In this document: piece after piece, positions 20,797 through 29,335 of the stretch | Layout of the letters: each line of letters opens with the position of its first letter | Numbering within the stretch: the first letter of the stretch is position 1 | Source: Synechocystis sp. PCC 7509 | GTDB lineage: Bacteria; Cyanobacteriota; Cyanobacteriia; Cyanobacteriales; Chroococcidiopsidaceae | Reading direction: 5' to 3' | NCBI RefSeq assembly: GCF_000332075.2 | Contig: NZ_ALVU02000001.1 | Span: 372,001 to 436,000 of the forward strand | Length of the DNA stretch: 64,000 nt | The notes under the pieces: model-generated | What the model was told of the DNA's origin: nothing | What the model saw: only the letters and a program-made list of their open reading frames with translations | Databases searched by the model: none | Translations under genes and position numbers: made by a program

Positions 20797-21120
20797 ATGC
20801 AAACTCTACCAAAAGAGCGTCGCTTTGAAACCCTGTCTTATTTGCCCCCTTTATCTGACGCTCAAATTACTAGACAGATTCAGTACATTTTGACTCAGGG
20901 TTATTTCCCAGCTATTGAATTTAACGAAACTTCCGATCCAACTGAATTGTATTGGACAATGTGGAAGCTACCTTTATTCAATGCTAGAACTCCTGAAGAA
21001 GTATTGAGCGAAGTTCGCGCTTGTCGTTCTGATTATTCCAACTGCTACATCCGCGTAGTTGGTTTTGATAACGTTAAGCAGTGCCAAATTCTTAGCTTTA
21101 TCGTTCACAAGCCACGCTAG
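20797..21120 (+). CDS. rbcS: Ribulose-1,5-bisphosphate carboxylase small subunit
   Basis: RbcS caps the L8 core at both poles to give L8S8. The 107-aa product has the expected start [19 protein letters not shown], the core [20 protein letters not shown] and the ending [16 protein letters not shown]. The length is normal for beta-cyanobacteria. It is the third gene of the operon and is followed by a terminator-like hairpin at 21188. A homologous domain recurs at the C-terminus of the downstream activase. Confidence 0.98.
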   Translation: MQTLPKERRFETLSYLPPLSDAQITRQIQYILTQGYFPAIEFNETSDPTELYWTMWKLPLFNARTPEEVLSEVRACRSDYSNCYIRVVGFDNVKQCQILSFIVHKPR

Positions 21121-21187
21121 AGCGCAAAGCCTTGTTTTGAGCAAATAATTCAGGAAGCAATAGTTAAGTTGTTGTTTCCTAACCTGG

Positions 21188-21216
21188 GAGAGGTGGACTT
21201 GTCTACCTCTCTTATT
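21188..21216 (+). terminator. Terminator-like hairpin after rbcS
   Basis: GAGAGGTGGA and TCTACCTCTC form a 10-bp stem with one G-T pair around CTTG, followed by TTATTT. It lies 68 bp after the rbcS stop and probably ends the rbc operon. Confidence 0.65.
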
Positions 21217-21318
21217 TACTGTGTAAAAAGTAAAAACTTAAAAACTCGACGTGCCAAAAACGTGAACACTCAGAGATAAGACCCTTTTGCAGGGGGTTTG
21301 GGGGAGGCAACTTCCCAA

Positions 21319-21344
21319 TGGGGGGCTACTAATCAGACCCCCCA
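21319..21344 (+). other. G6/C6 hairpin upstream of the activase gene
   Basis: A TGGGGGG run and a CCCCCCA run flank an 11-nt centre and can pair over 7 bp. Several further G-rich stretches lie just upstream (21293-21305). It lies about 48 bp before the preferred rca start, in the leader or spacer. The G-rich block contrasts with the surrounding AT-rich DNA. Confidence 0.55.
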
Positions 21345-21391
21345 ATTCCTGGTTTTTCCTACGAACTCTACCGCACTATTCAACAATAATT

Positions 21392-22888
21392 ATGAGCTAC
21401 TACATTTCTCCTAGCTTTTTAGATAAACTTGCCGTTCACATTACCAAAAACTTTCTAGAACTTCCTGGTGTGCGAGTGCCGCTAATTTTGGGCATTCACG
21501 GACGCAAAGGCGAAGGCAAATCTTTTCAATGCGAATTAGTATTTGAACGGATGGGGATTGAGGCAATTCATATGTCCGCCGGAGAACTAGAAAGTCCTGA
21601 CGCGGGAGATCCAGGACGATTGGTACGTCTGCGCTATCGGGAAGCTTCAGAATTAAGCAAAGTACGCGGCAAAATGTGCGTATTGATGATTAATGACTTG
21701 GATGCCGGGGCGGGAAGATTTGATCGCGGTACTCAATATACAGTCAATACTCAGCTAGTTAATGGCACATTGATGAATATTGCCGATAACCCCACAGATG
21801 TACAGTTGCCTGGATCTTACGACTCTACACCCCTGCAACGCATCCCAATTATTGTTACCGGAAATGATTTTTCGACTTTGTACGCCCCTTTAATTCGGGA
21901 CGGACGGATGGAAAAATTCTTTTGGGAACCTAACCGCGATGACAAAGTAGGGATTGTAAGCGGGATATTTGAACCCGATGGATTGCCAAAGCGGGATATT
22001 GAAAAACTTGTTGATACTTTTCTAAATCAGCCTATAGACTTTTTTAGTGCTTTGCGATCGCGCATTTATGACGAACAAATCCGCGATTTCATTCACACTA
22101 CGGGTTTTGAGAAAGTTTCTTTGCGCGTAGTTAATAGCACCGAAGCAGCGCCAACCTTTGCTAAACCCAACTTCCAGCTACCGCGCTTGATTGAGTACGG
22201 TAACTTGATGGTAAAAGAACAGCAAAGAGTAGAAAATTCTGGTTTAGTCAGAGAGTACAACCAAGTGCTTCAAGATAAAAGTTTTCCTACATTAGAAATG
22301 CGCGATCGCCAAGAAACCCAACTACCACAACCAAATAAAAGTGATCGCCTAGAACCCACACCTAAACCCATAACTGAAGCTTCTACTAGCAACTACCTTG
22401 CTTACCCAATCCAACCCGCCCATTACAATACCTATATCGCGGGGTCAGAAAAACGCCCAGAACTGACACCATCACCTGCGCCTAAAGCTATATCTATACC
22501 TACCCTTACACCTACACCCGCAACAGAAAATACCGCTCCTACCGATAATCGCTTTGTTTACCCGAACCAAATACCCCATCATAATACCCATGTCGATCCC
22601 AGCCGTCATAATGAAGTTCTCACCACCCGCATTGGCTTAGAAACTCTCGAACGGATGCGAACCGATTTAGCTCAAGGTCATCATATTGGGCTTGAATTTG
22701 TCGATAAACGCCGATTTAAGACTAATTCTTGGCAAAGTTACGGTTCGGTAGTGGTAGGAGAATCGGAGGCAATAATTGCTCTAGAATCTTGCTTAACTGA
22801 GCATGAGAACGATTACGTCCGCTTATTTGGAATTGAATCGGGAACTAGGCGGCGGTTGTGGGAAAAAATCGTTCAGCGCCCAGAATAA
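21392..22888 (+). CDS. rca: Rubisco activase with C-terminal RbcS-like (SSUL) domain
   Basis: An AAA+ ATPase that remodels inhibited Rubisco. Walker A is GIHGRKGEGKS at residues ~34-44 and Walker B is CVLMINDLDAGAG near 96-108. After the AAA+ core a Pro/Thr-rich linker (about 315-400) contains two similar segments (AYPIQPAHYNTYI and VYPNQIPHHNTHV). Residues ~405-498 resemble RbcS (the small-subunit-like, SSUL, domain), which in characterised cyanobacterial activases helps bind Rubisco or enter carboxysomes. The upstream GTG-type extension from 21287 would add 35 residues from the G-rich leader, so I prefer the ATG at 21392 (MSYYISPSFLDKL). It follows the rbc operon as a separate unit. Confidence 0.93.
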   Translation: MSYYISPSFLDKLAVHITKNFLELPGVRVPLILGIHGRKGEGKSFQCELVFERMGIEAIHMSAGELESPDAGDPGRLVRLRYREASELSKVRGKMCVLMINDLDAGAGRFDRGTQYTVNTQLVNGTLMNIADNPTDVQLPGSYDSTPLQRIPIIVTGNDFSTLYAPLIRDGRMEKFFWEPNRDDKVGIVSGIFEPDGLPKRDIEKLVDTFLNQPIDFFSALRSRIYDEQIRDFIHTTGFEKVSLRVVNSTEAAPTFAKPNFQLPRLIEYGNLMVKEQQRVENSGLVREYNQVLQDKSFPTLEMRDRQETQLPQPNKSDRLEPTPKPITEASTSNYLAYPIQPAHYNTYIAGSEKRPELTPSPAPKAISIPTLTPTPATENTAPTDNRFVYPNQIPHHNTHVDPSRHNEVLTTRIGLETLERMRTDLAQGHHIGLEFVDKRRFKTNSWQSYGSVVVGESEAIIALESCLTEHENDYVRLFGIESGTRRRLWEKIVQRPE

Positions 22889-22910
22889 GGCAAATAATCT
22901 TTTTCCCTAA

Positions 22911-22938
22911 TTGCCACTAGCGCTAAAAATGCTATATT
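22911..22938 (+). promoter_or_regulatory. Candidate promoter of the SRP RNA gene
   Basis: TTGCCA (22911-22916) and TATATT (22933-22938) are separated by 16 bp and precede the RNA by 7 nt. This is close to the sigma-70 consensus. It lies 22 bp after the rca stop. Confidence 0.55.
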
Positions 22939-22944
22939 GAATTT

Positions 22945-23041
22945 AGACCTGGATCCATGCGATCGCAACGCCTAAATCTTGTCAGGACCGGAAGGTAGCA
23001 GCAATACAGGATGCTTGTGGTAGGCGTGGTCTCCGGGTTCC
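22945..23041 (+). ncRNA. ffs: Signal recognition particle RNA (4.5S type)
   Basis: The conserved SRP domain IV core is present: TCAGGACCGGAAGGTAGCAG, then a tetraloop region and a GTGGTAGGC strand. The ends pair (ACCTGG with CCGGGT, ACGCCT with AGGCGT), giving a ~97-nt single-hairpin RNA of the small bacterial type. The RNA partners with Ffh for cotranslational membrane targeting. A good promoter lies just upstream. The exact ends are estimated from the pairing. Confidence 0.88.
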
Positions 23042-23068
23042 CTAGTATTTAAGAGAGCAAAAACCGCC

Positions 23069-23452
23069 ATGCCTGGTTTTGGAGATATTGTACAAAAAGC
23101 TTTTTATCTCGGCGTTGGTCTAGCTTCTTACGCTGGCGAAAAAGCTGGGGGAAAAGTAGCAGAACTGAGACTTCAAGCTCAAAAATTAGCCGACGATATG
23201 GTTTCTCGTGGCGAAATGAACACCGAAGAAGCCAAAAAGTTTGTTGAAGATATGATGCAGAAAGCCCAACAATCTGCCCAAGCACCTAACAATCCTGAAC
23301 CACCTAGCACCCCCACCGAACCGCGCCGCATAGAAATTATTTCCGACGATGAAAGCGCCACTACTCCAGAAAAAGCCCAGGATGTAGACAACTTACGTCA
23401 GCAAGTAATGGGACTGCAAGAAGAATTAAAAAATCTTAAGCGCGATAAGTAA
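23069..23452 (+). CDS. Phasin-like small coiled-coil protein
   Basis: The 127-aa product starts MPGFGDIVQKAFYLGVGLAS and has an amphipathic helix around residues 25-70 (EKAGGKVAELRLQAQKLADD), a Pro-rich middle and a C-terminal coiled coil (LRQQVMGLQEELKNLKRDK). This arrangement matches cyanobacterial proteins annotated as phasin family, which coat polyhydroxyalkanoate granules or bind membranes. No PHA-synthesis gene is nearby, so granule binding is unproven. It begins 28 bp after the SRP RNA. Confidence 0.7.
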   Translation: MPGFGDIVQKAFYLGVGLASYAGEKAGGKVAELRLQAQKLADDMVSRGEMNTEEAKKFVEDMMQKAQQSAQAPNNPEPPSTPTEPRRIEIISDDESATTPEKAQDVDNLRQQVMGLQEELKNLKRDK

Positions 23453-23549
23453 AGTAAATTTCAAACCTTATCTTGTGAGCATTCGCTATATATAGAGTAA
23501 GGCGAGTGCCACAAATAAACTTTTTATAGCAAAGAACGCTTAAGAGCGG

Positions 23550-23948
23550 ATGGAAAACTGGGAAAAGGATTTTTTTAAAATTGTTGAAGATGTGACTGAT
23601 GAAGTGGAACACTTCTTTGTCGGAGTTACAGAAGTAGTAGAATCGTTTTTTGAAGTGTCAGATGCGATCGCTTTTCAACTCCAAAATACAATTATCACAG
23701 AATTTGATTTGTATTTGCAAGAATGGGCAGAACCACTGTTTGACGTTTACACTGACCTTGAAGACGTGATGAACGATTTGGAACAGCCCTTTCCTCATCT
23801 GGTAGAACCTACAGAAACTAGACATCCGGCTTGCAAAGGTTGCTCTAATTATCACGGGCAAGTTTACAACGGTAACTTGTTAGTGTGTGGAATGCACCCC
23901 TATGGTTGGGAAGATAGCAATTGTCCAGACTGGGAGAGTAGTAATTAA
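23550..23948 (+). CDS. Conserved cyanobacterial protein with four-cysteine tail
   Basis: I do not recognise a named family. The 132-aa product is acidic and amphipathic in its first 85 residues (many V, F, E; probably helical). The C-terminus holds CKGC, then C and C in LLVCGMHPYGWEDSNCPDW, a likely metal site. It is followed by queF with 4 bp between stop and start, so the two are probably cotranslated. A metal-binding role is inference only. Confidence 0.65.
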   Translation: MENWEKDFFKIVEDVTDEVEHFFVGVTEVVESFFEVSDAIAFQLQNTIITEFDLYLQEWAEPLFDVYTDLEDVMNDLEQPFPHLVEPTETRHPACKGCSNYHGQVYNGNLLVCGMHPYGWEDSNCPDWESSN

Positions 23949-23952
23949 TTCG

Positions 23953-24372
23953 ATGACTAACGAAGCATTAGCTGTAGAAAATCAATCGCCTACCGTAGAA
24001 ATGAAGTATGGCGAACGAGAAATTGAGAAAGGCGAACTAATTACCTTTCCCAATCCCCGTACAGGGCGCAGGTATGATATTCATATTACTTTGCCGGAAT
24101 TTACTTGTAAGTGTCCATTTTCGGGGTATCCCGACTTTGCTACAATTTATGTTACCTACGTTCCCGATCGCTTAGTAGTGGAATTGAAGGCAATTAAGTT
24201 GTATATCAATAGTTACCGCGATCGCTATATTTCGCACGAAGAAGCAATAAACCAAGTTTTAGATGACTTTGTAGCCGCTTGCGACCCCCTAGAAGTACAT
24301 ATTAAAGGGGATTATTCTCCACGCGGCAACGTCCATACAGTTATTGAAGTCCGCCATAAAAAGGCAAATTAA
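23953..24372 (+). CDS. queF: NADPH-dependent 7-cyano-7-deazaguanine reductase
   Basis: QueF reduces the nitrile preQ0 to the amine preQ1 in queuosine biosynthesis (tRNA wobble base). The single-domain type has a catalytic Cys54 in CKCPFSGYPDF, where the cysteine forms a thioimide with the nitrile, and Asp61 follows. The ATG at 23953 (MTNEALAVENQSPTV) is preferred to the upstream frame start at 23887, which would overlap the preceding gene. The 139-aa length fits the monofunctional class. Other preQ0 genes are not in the window. Confidence 0.95.
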   Translation: MTNEALAVENQSPTVEMKYGEREIEKGELITFPNPRTGRRYDIHITLPEFTCKCPFSGYPDFATIYVTYVPDRLVVELKAIKLYINSYRDRYISHEEAINQVLDDFVAACDPLEVHIKGDYSPRGNVHTVIEVRHKKAN

Positions 24373-24390
24373 ATCTACTGACGTTGCTCA

Positions 24391-24846
24391 ATGCAAAGAT
24401 GGCAGGCTGTTAAGGGAATTATCGAACGCGGACATCAAGTAGCGTCAGGAATAGCAAAAGATAGCCCTTATCCTAGAGGGACTATAGAAATGCAGACCCC
24501 TTTTTTTCAAAAATTAGGTCTTGACCTGAGTGCTTTTTTCCCTGGTACACTAAATATTTTTATTAGTCCCAAAACTTTCACCATCCAGCAGCCAGAATAT
24601 ACATTTAAAAGCGTTCAATGGCATCAAGAATACCCCGCAGAAGACTTTTCCTTTTCACCTTGTAGAGTTATTTTTCAAGAGATTACTTACGACGGATTAG
24701 TTTACTATCCTCATCCTGAGACAAAAACAGGACACTTTCAAGATCCGGCGATTGTGGAAGTATTAGTAAGTTCGTTTATACCTCAAATCCATTATGGCGA
24801 TCGCCTAATCCTAGAAGTCAACCATAGGGAGATTTTAATTAGCTGA
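24391..24846 (+). CDS. Hypothetical protein resembling CTP-dependent riboflavin kinase
   Basis: No bacterial gene name is secure. The 151-aa protein shows a pattern seen in archaeal CTP-dependent riboflavin kinases (RibK, DUF120): a GHQVASGIA start, LGLDLSAFFPGTLNIFI (compare the archaeal PGTLN signature), a DGLVYYPHPET segment and a final IHYGDRLILEV strand. The order and spacing agree, but key residues cannot be confirmed without structure. Other possibilities are a cradle-loop-barrel protein of different role. It follows queF by 18 bp on the same strand and may be in its operon. It has no membrane segment. Confidence 0.55.
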   Translation: MQRWQAVKGIIERGHQVASGIAKDSPYPRGTIEMQTPFFQKLGLDLSAFFPGTLNIFISPKTFTIQQPEYTFKSVQWHQEYPAEDFSFSPCRVIFQEITYDGLVYYPHPETKTGHFQDPAIVEVLVSSFIPQIHYGDRLILEVNHREILIS

Positions 24847-24888
24847 AATAATCGTATTATTTCAAATCTACAGTCTAAAAGTAATCTC

Positions 24889-25518
24889 ATGATCGTTGTC
24901 CATCACCTAAACAATTCTCGTTCTCAGCGCATTCTCTGGCTTTTAGAAGAACTTGGGCTTGATTATGAAATTAAACGCTATGAACGCGACCCTAACACCA
25001 TGCTTGCACCCGCAGAGCTTAAAGCTGTACATCCCCTAGGTAAATCTCCAGTGATTACGGACGAAGGGCAAACTTTAGCAGAATCAGGGGCAATTATAGA
25101 TTACTTAGTAGAGCGTTATGGTGAAGGCAAACTTTCACCCCCTCCTAATACACCCGAAAAGCTGCGATATGATTATTGGCTGCATTATTCCGAAGGCTCG
25201 GTAATGCCAATACTTGTAATGAAACTCTTGCTTGATAATTTTGAACTCGGAAATAGTACCGTATCTAGCCAATTTGTTGCACCCCAAATTAAACTTCACT
25301 TTGACTATTTAGAAAGCGAACTTAGCAAAAATCCTTGGTTTGTAGGCAAAGAATTTACCGCCGCCGACGTGCAAATGAGTTTTCCTGTGGAAGCAGTAGA
25401 AGCACAAGTAGGTTTAGATACTTATCCCAAGCTTAAAGATTTTCTTCAACGCATCCATGCCCGTCCAGCTTACAAAAGCGCTCTAGAACGCGGTGGCAAA
25501 TACGAACTTTTAACTTAA
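24889..25518 (+). CDS. Glutathione S-transferase
   Basis: A thioredoxin-like N-terminal domain (VHHLNNSRSQRILWLLEELG) with the substrate-binding GKSPVITDEG and the glutathione motif LAESGAIIDYLVE is followed by an all-helical C-terminal domain with the AADVQMSF N-capping motif. The 209-aa length is typical. The catalytic residue is probably Ser8 to Ser11 rather than Cys. It conjugates or reduces electrophiles and peroxides with glutathione. It follows the RibK-like gene by 42 bp, and a palindromic repeat lies downstream. Confidence 0.9.
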   Translation: MIVVHHLNNSRSQRILWLLEELGLDYEIKRYERDPNTMLAPAELKAVHPLGKSPVITDEGQTLAESGAIIDYLVERYGEGKLSPPPNTPEKLRYDYWLHYSEGSVMPILVMKLLLDNFELGNSTVSSQFVAPQIKLHFDYLESELSKNPWFVGKEFTAADVQMSFPVEAVEAQVGLDTYPKLKDFLQRIHARPAYKSALERGGKYELLT

Positions 25519-25556
25519 TTTAGGCAGCATTGCTCAATAAAAATATTAATGTTGGT

Positions 25557-25585
25557 GTAGAGACGTTGCATTGCAACGTCTCTAC
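25557..25585. repeat. Palindromic repeat GTAGAGACGTTGCA / TGCAACGTCTCTAC
   Basis: Two perfect 14-bp arms flank a single T. It lies between the converging GST and ccs1 genes and may serve as a bidirectional terminator. The outer arm TAGAGACG / CGTCTCTA recurs at 38352-38376, so it is probably a dispersed repeat family. Confidence 0.75.
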
Positions 25586-25634
25586 TACATATTTTGAAAG
25601 CAATGCAACATCTTTACATATCTTGAAAGTATTT

Positions 25635-27041
25635 TTAAGATTTAGACGCAAGTTCTGCTTTAATCTCTAAGTCTTCAACCTGTTTTGGGGCAGTAAGTTG
25701 AGCCAAAATATCAAGCATTTCTTGCTCAAAACCTACCTGCGCCCGATTAGTTTTCCCACCTACATAAAAATATCCATCTTGCTGCAAAGCCCAAATTTGC
25801 GAGTGAGAAACATAGCTCATCACTACGCCCAACATTAATAAAGTAAAGCCAGTGTAAACAATTGGGATGCTGGGATCGGCTTTAATTTGCAATCCGGTAC
25901 TACCAACTAACTCGTCAATATAGAGCGTTACGCCATTAACTTCTGTAGACATTCCAGGGCGTAAGGTAGATATCAACTGCCCTTTGACATCGTAAAGCAG
26001 TAGCATTCCCTGCAAATCTCTAGCTAGGAGCGAAACACCTTCACTCATATCGGTTTTTGTGGGAATCCAAGTCGCCCAAATTCGCCCTTGTCCATTGGTG
26101 TTCAATTTAGCCATTGGTAACTGCAAAACTGGGCTTTTGTTTACGCGGATGCGAACGCTAGAAACACCCCAATCTGTTTGATACAAAGTTACGCCTTTGT
26201 AACGCAAAGGTTCGTTAACAAAAATAGTCTTCCGCTTAACTTCTTCCCCTTGCTTATCTAAAACAGATAAATCTGAGTAAAACTGATTGATTCCTCCATT
26301 AGGCGTGTAATCAATCCAAAAACGATTCACTCGCAAAGACCAATCTTGAGGAATTTGGGGTGCTGCCCAAGGGCCAGCGTCTACTATATTTTTAACCGCA
26401 AAATTATCACCACTAGGAACAAGCTCTTGAGCAATAAAGCCTGTCATTGCGCCCCAAATACCACCCGCTAAAATGGCAACGATACCGATATGAACCACAA
26501 TCGGCCCAATGCGTCCGGCGATGCCTTTACGAGCATATAAATTATTATTTTCCCCAGCAAATACTAAGTAGCGACGGCTTTGGAGTTGTTGAGTTAAATC
26601 CGATAGTGTTCCGGTATCAAGTTCGGCACTTAAAGCCAATTTTTGAAACTGACGGGGTTTGTCGTAAAATTTCCACTTGCGCGAAGCTTTTAGTGCTGGC
26701 AATTGCCGAGTAAAAGTACAAGCCGTTAAGCTAATGCCAAATAAAATAAGTAAAGCTAAATACCACCAAGTGCGATAAACATGGTCAAAACCCGCCGCTA
26801 GCAGCACTTTCCAGCTAAGGAAGCCAAACAAAGCCGGGTCTTCGGGATAATTGGATTGGTAAAAAGCGACAGGTTGTCCTTGCTCAATTACTGTACCGCT
26901 AATACTAAATAGCGCGATCGCCAGTAACAGCAAAATTGCCAACCGCAAATCTGTAAGTACAGGTAATAACTCTTTTTTTAAAAATCTTTGTGGTGCAGAC
27001 CAAATCGAAGGTTGCGGTACAGGTACATTATCTAAAGTCAT
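25635..27041 (-). CDS. ccs1: Cytochrome c biogenesis protein Ccs1 (ResB)
   Basis: Ccs1/ResB is the large membrane component of system II cytochrome c maturation, which works with CcsA to move and attach heme on the p-side of the thylakoid. Membrane segments lie at residues ~28-55 ([18 protein letters not shown]), 68-100 ([34 protein letters not shown]), ~180-200 and ~405-425. The large loop between the last two faces the lumen. The 468-aa length matches cyanobacteria. It starts immediately after the ccdA stop, so both redox-maturation genes form one operon. Confidence 0.93.
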   Translation of the reverse strand: MTLDNVPVPQPSIWSAPQRFLKKELLPVLTDLRLAILLLLAIALFSISGTVIEQGQPVAFYQSNYPEDPALFGFLSWKVLLAAGFDHVYRTWWYLALLILFGISLTACTFTRQLPALKASRKWKFYDKPRQFQKLALSAELDTGTLSDLTQQLQSRRYLVFAGENNNLYARKGIAGRIGPIVVHIGIVAILAGGIWGAMTGFIAQELVPSGDNFAVKNIVDAGPWAAPQIPQDWSLRVNRFWIDYTPNGGINQFYSDLSVLDKQGEEVKRKTIFVNEPLRYKGVTLYQTDWGVSSVRIRVNKSPVLQLPMAKLNTNGQGRIWATWIPTKTDMSEGVSLLARDLQGMLLLYDVKGQLISTLRPGMSTEVNGVTLYIDELVGSTGLQIKADPSIPIVYTGFTLLMLGVVMSYVSHSQIWALQQDGYFYVGGKTNRAQVGFEQEMLDILAQLTAPKQVEDLEIKAELASKS

Positions 27042-27770
27042 TTAAAATATTCCTACGGGAAGCCGAACTAATAAGGAAAATACGCCAAAACCTACCAAAA
27101 TAGCCCCACTTACAGGGGTAATCCAACCCGACCACCGCCGCAACTCTAGTAAGTTTTTAATTGCGGCAGTAAAAGTACCAGCCAAAATTAAGGGTGCAAC
27201 GTAGCCAGCAGTATAAGCAAGCAGCAAACCCGCACCTAAAACTAAGTCATGGGTACTGGCAATCCAAGCAAGTAAAGTTGCTAAAACTGGCGTACTGCAA
27301 GGAGAAGCCACTACTCCAAAAGTTAAACCAATCAAATAAGAACGCAATCCTGGGGGTAAGTCTTTAGAAATCCAATTCATGCCACCAAAAGACGGCAATT
27401 TTAGAGGCAACGCTTCTAATAAGTTTAGCCCCATTAAAATTGCAATAATACTAACAATAATCGGTAAACCTATCCCTACTTGACCGTAAACTTTGCCCAC
27501 AAAGGCGGCAACTATTCCTAGGGCTGCTAAAGTAGTGGCAAGACCTAACGCAAACCAAGTAGAGGCGATCGCCGCTTGCAATCGGTTTTTAGTTTCATAA
27601 CCACCAATATAGCCAATGGTAATCGGCAGCATCGACAGCATACAAGGAGTTAAGCTCGTAAGCAGTCCGGCTATAAAAATAATGGCAATGCTCGTAAAAT
27701 TTAGATGAGTTAGCTGACTCGTGACTAAATTATTTGCAAAGTGTTCTAGTTCGTATATATAGTTTTGCAT
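27042..27770 (-). CDS. ccdA: Cytochrome c biogenesis protein CcdA
   Basis: CcdA carries reducing equivalents across the membrane to keep apocytochrome cysteines reduced. Six hydrophobic segments are present in 242 aa. The two conserved cysteines are in LTPCMLSMLPITIGY (residue ~43) and VVASPCSTPVLA (residue ~157), the pair that forms the redox disulfide. It lies directly upstream of ccs1 with no gap, which fits their joint role in system II. It is preceded by ftsW after ~60 bp on the same strand. Confidence 0.94.
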   Translation of the reverse strand: MQNYIYELEHFANNLVTSQLTHLNFTSIAIIFIAGLLTSLTPCMLSMLPITIGYIGGYETKNRLQAAIASTWFALGLATTLAALGIVAAFVGKVYGQVGIGLPIIVSIIAILMGLNLLEALPLKLPSFGGMNWISKDLPPGLRSYLIGLTFGVVASPCSTPVLATLLAWIASTHDLVLGAGLLLAYTAGYVAPLILAGTFTAAIKNLLELRRWSGWITPVSGAILVGFGVFSLLVRLPVGIF

Positions 27771-27833
27771 TCTTTTTGAGCATGAAATGCCGATTACTGC
27801 TCAATTTTAACGTAGTTAGCAAAAACTATAATT

Positions 27834-29003
27834 TTAAAAGCGATCGCCCCGACGCTGTGGTAAAGATACAACTTGTCCCTCGCTGCTTTCTCTAGCTACG
27901 CGAATTAATAGCCCAGCTATCAACAAACTAGCAATAATTGAATTACCACCATAGCTAACTAAAGGCAAAGGCAAACCGGTAGTTGGTAAAGCTCCCGAAG
28001 CTACGCCAATATTTAACAATGATTGTCCTACCAAAAAAATCATTGCGCCAATTGCTACCAAGCGATGTACCGGGTTTGTAGCTTTAAAGGCGACAAGTAA
28101 AGCGATCGCGCTATACACTACCAATAGTAGTAAAAATAGTAGGCAGCCCACAAAGCCAAATTCTTCAGCAAATACCGCAAAAATAAAATCTGTGTGCTGA
28201 ATTGGTAGATAAAACAATTTTTGCTGTGACAGTCCGTATCCCGTTCCCCAAGTACCACCAGAACCAATAGCCAGCAAGCTTTGTACTAATTGATAGCCAT
28301 TATTTAGCGCATCAGCCCAAGGATTGAGAAAAGACATTACCCGTCGCCGTTGGTAGTCACGTAAGCTAATACTAATTGCTGCCATCCCCACTCCACTTAG
28401 CGCCGTCATAGTTAAGTAGGAGTAAGGTAAGCCTGCCGCTAGAGCAACTAGCCACAAAGCCATCCCACACAATGCAGTTGTACTCAAATTTGGCTGTAGT
28501 AAAATGCCCCCTAGAATTAGAGCAAAAATACTTAGCCAAATCAGCCGGGATTGCCATTTTAATTTATGCCATTGTCCAAAAACACGAGCGCCTTGCAGTA
28601 CCAAAAACGGCTTAATTAATTCTGAAGGCTGCAACTGAAATGAACCTATTGCTATTGTCCGGACTGCACCAAGGGAGTTTGTGCCAATTCCTGGAATTAA
28701 AGTTGCAAATATCAGTGCCATAAATAGAAATACAAACCAGTGAGCCATACCTAAGATTCGGCGCAAAGGTGAATGTATTACCCAGTTAAATACCACTAAG
28801 CCAATAATTATGGCAATAATTTGCCTCTTAAAGTAATACAACCCATCACCTAATTCTGCTTCGCCCACAGGATAAGAAGCAGAAAATAAGATTGCTAAAC
28901 CGATAAATACCCAAAGTAAAGTTAGCCAGCGCAATAACCGCGCTAAACTAGCCCACTTAGACGTAGAAGTATCAAATACGGGGATTAATTGGCGTAATTC
29001 CAC
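27834..29003 (-). CDS. ftsW: FtsW/RodA/SpoVE family peptidoglycan polymerase
   Basis: SEDS glycosyltransferases polymerise lipid II at the septum (FtsW) or sidewall (RodA). The 389-aa protein has about ten membrane helices, with the family motifs PSELIKPFLVLQGAR and QHTDFIFAVFAEEFGF, and the C-terminal LPTTGLPLPLVSYGG. The sequence resembles cyanobacterial FtsW more than RodA, though the separation is by comparison only. It precedes ccdA-ccs1 on the same strand, but with no functional link. No partner PBP is nearby. Confidence 0.88.
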   Translation of the reverse strand: MELRQLIPVFDTSTSKWASLARLLRWLTLLWVFIGLAILFSASYPVGEAELGDGLYYFKRQIIAIIIGLVVFNWVIHSPLRRILGMAHWFVFLFMALIFATLIPGIGTNSLGAVRTIAIGSFQLQPSELIKPFLVLQGARVFGQWHKLKWQSRLIWLSIFALILGGILLQPNLSTTALCGMALWLVALAAGLPYSYLTMTALSGVGMAAISISLRDYQRRRVMSFLNPWADALNNGYQLVQSLLAIGSGGTWGTGYGLSQQKLFYLPIQHTDFIFAVFAEEFGFVGCLLFLLLLVVYSAIALLVAFKATNPVHRLVAIGAMIFLVGQSLLNIGVASGALPTTGLPLPLVSYGGNSIIASLLIAGLLIRVARESSEGQVVSLPQRRGDRF

Positions 29004-29073
29004 AATAATTTAAAGGACTTCACGAGGACATTAGAAGTTTGACACTTGATGCTCAATAGCGCAAGCATAAACA

Positions 29074-29102
29074 ACAAAAAAAGGAGGCTTTAATACCTCC
29101 TT
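29074..29102 (-). terminator. Intrinsic terminator after apcC
   Basis: Read on the minus strand, AAGGAGG and CCTCCTT form a 7-bp stem followed by TTTTTGTTG. It lies 30 bp beyond the apcC stop and ends the apcAB-C unit. Confidence 0.85.
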
Positions 29103-29131
29103 AAATGCAAATCTACTTAAATTAAAGTAAT

Positions 29132-29335
29132 TTATGCTAAACCAGTATTCATCCCAGGCTTTCCGGTAGCTAGTTCAACTTTCATAATTTTGCCGCCCAT
29201 TTTCATAATGCGCTGCTGTTCGCGGAACCAGTTTTCATAAGGAACTAACTTAGTAAAATAAGTATTTTGTAATTCTCTTTGGGTGCGAATCCGTGTTTGG
29301 CTGGGAACGCAAGCAGTTATTTTAAACATTCGCAT
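29132..29335 (-). CDS. apcC: Phycobilisome core linker (Lc 7.8 kDa)
   Basis: ApcC is a small linker that caps allophycocyanin trimers in the phycobilisome core. The 67-aa product reads MRMFKITACVPSQTRIRTQR and ends KPGMNTGLA, the standard CpcD/ApcC-type core linker. It lies 245 bp downstream of apcB on the same strand, with a terminator after it. The start is the first of two nearby Met codons. The length is normal. Confidence 0.97.
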   Translation of the reverse strand: MRMFKITACVPSQTRIRTQRELQNTYFTKLVPYENWFREQQRIMKMGGKIMKVELATGKPGMNTGLA

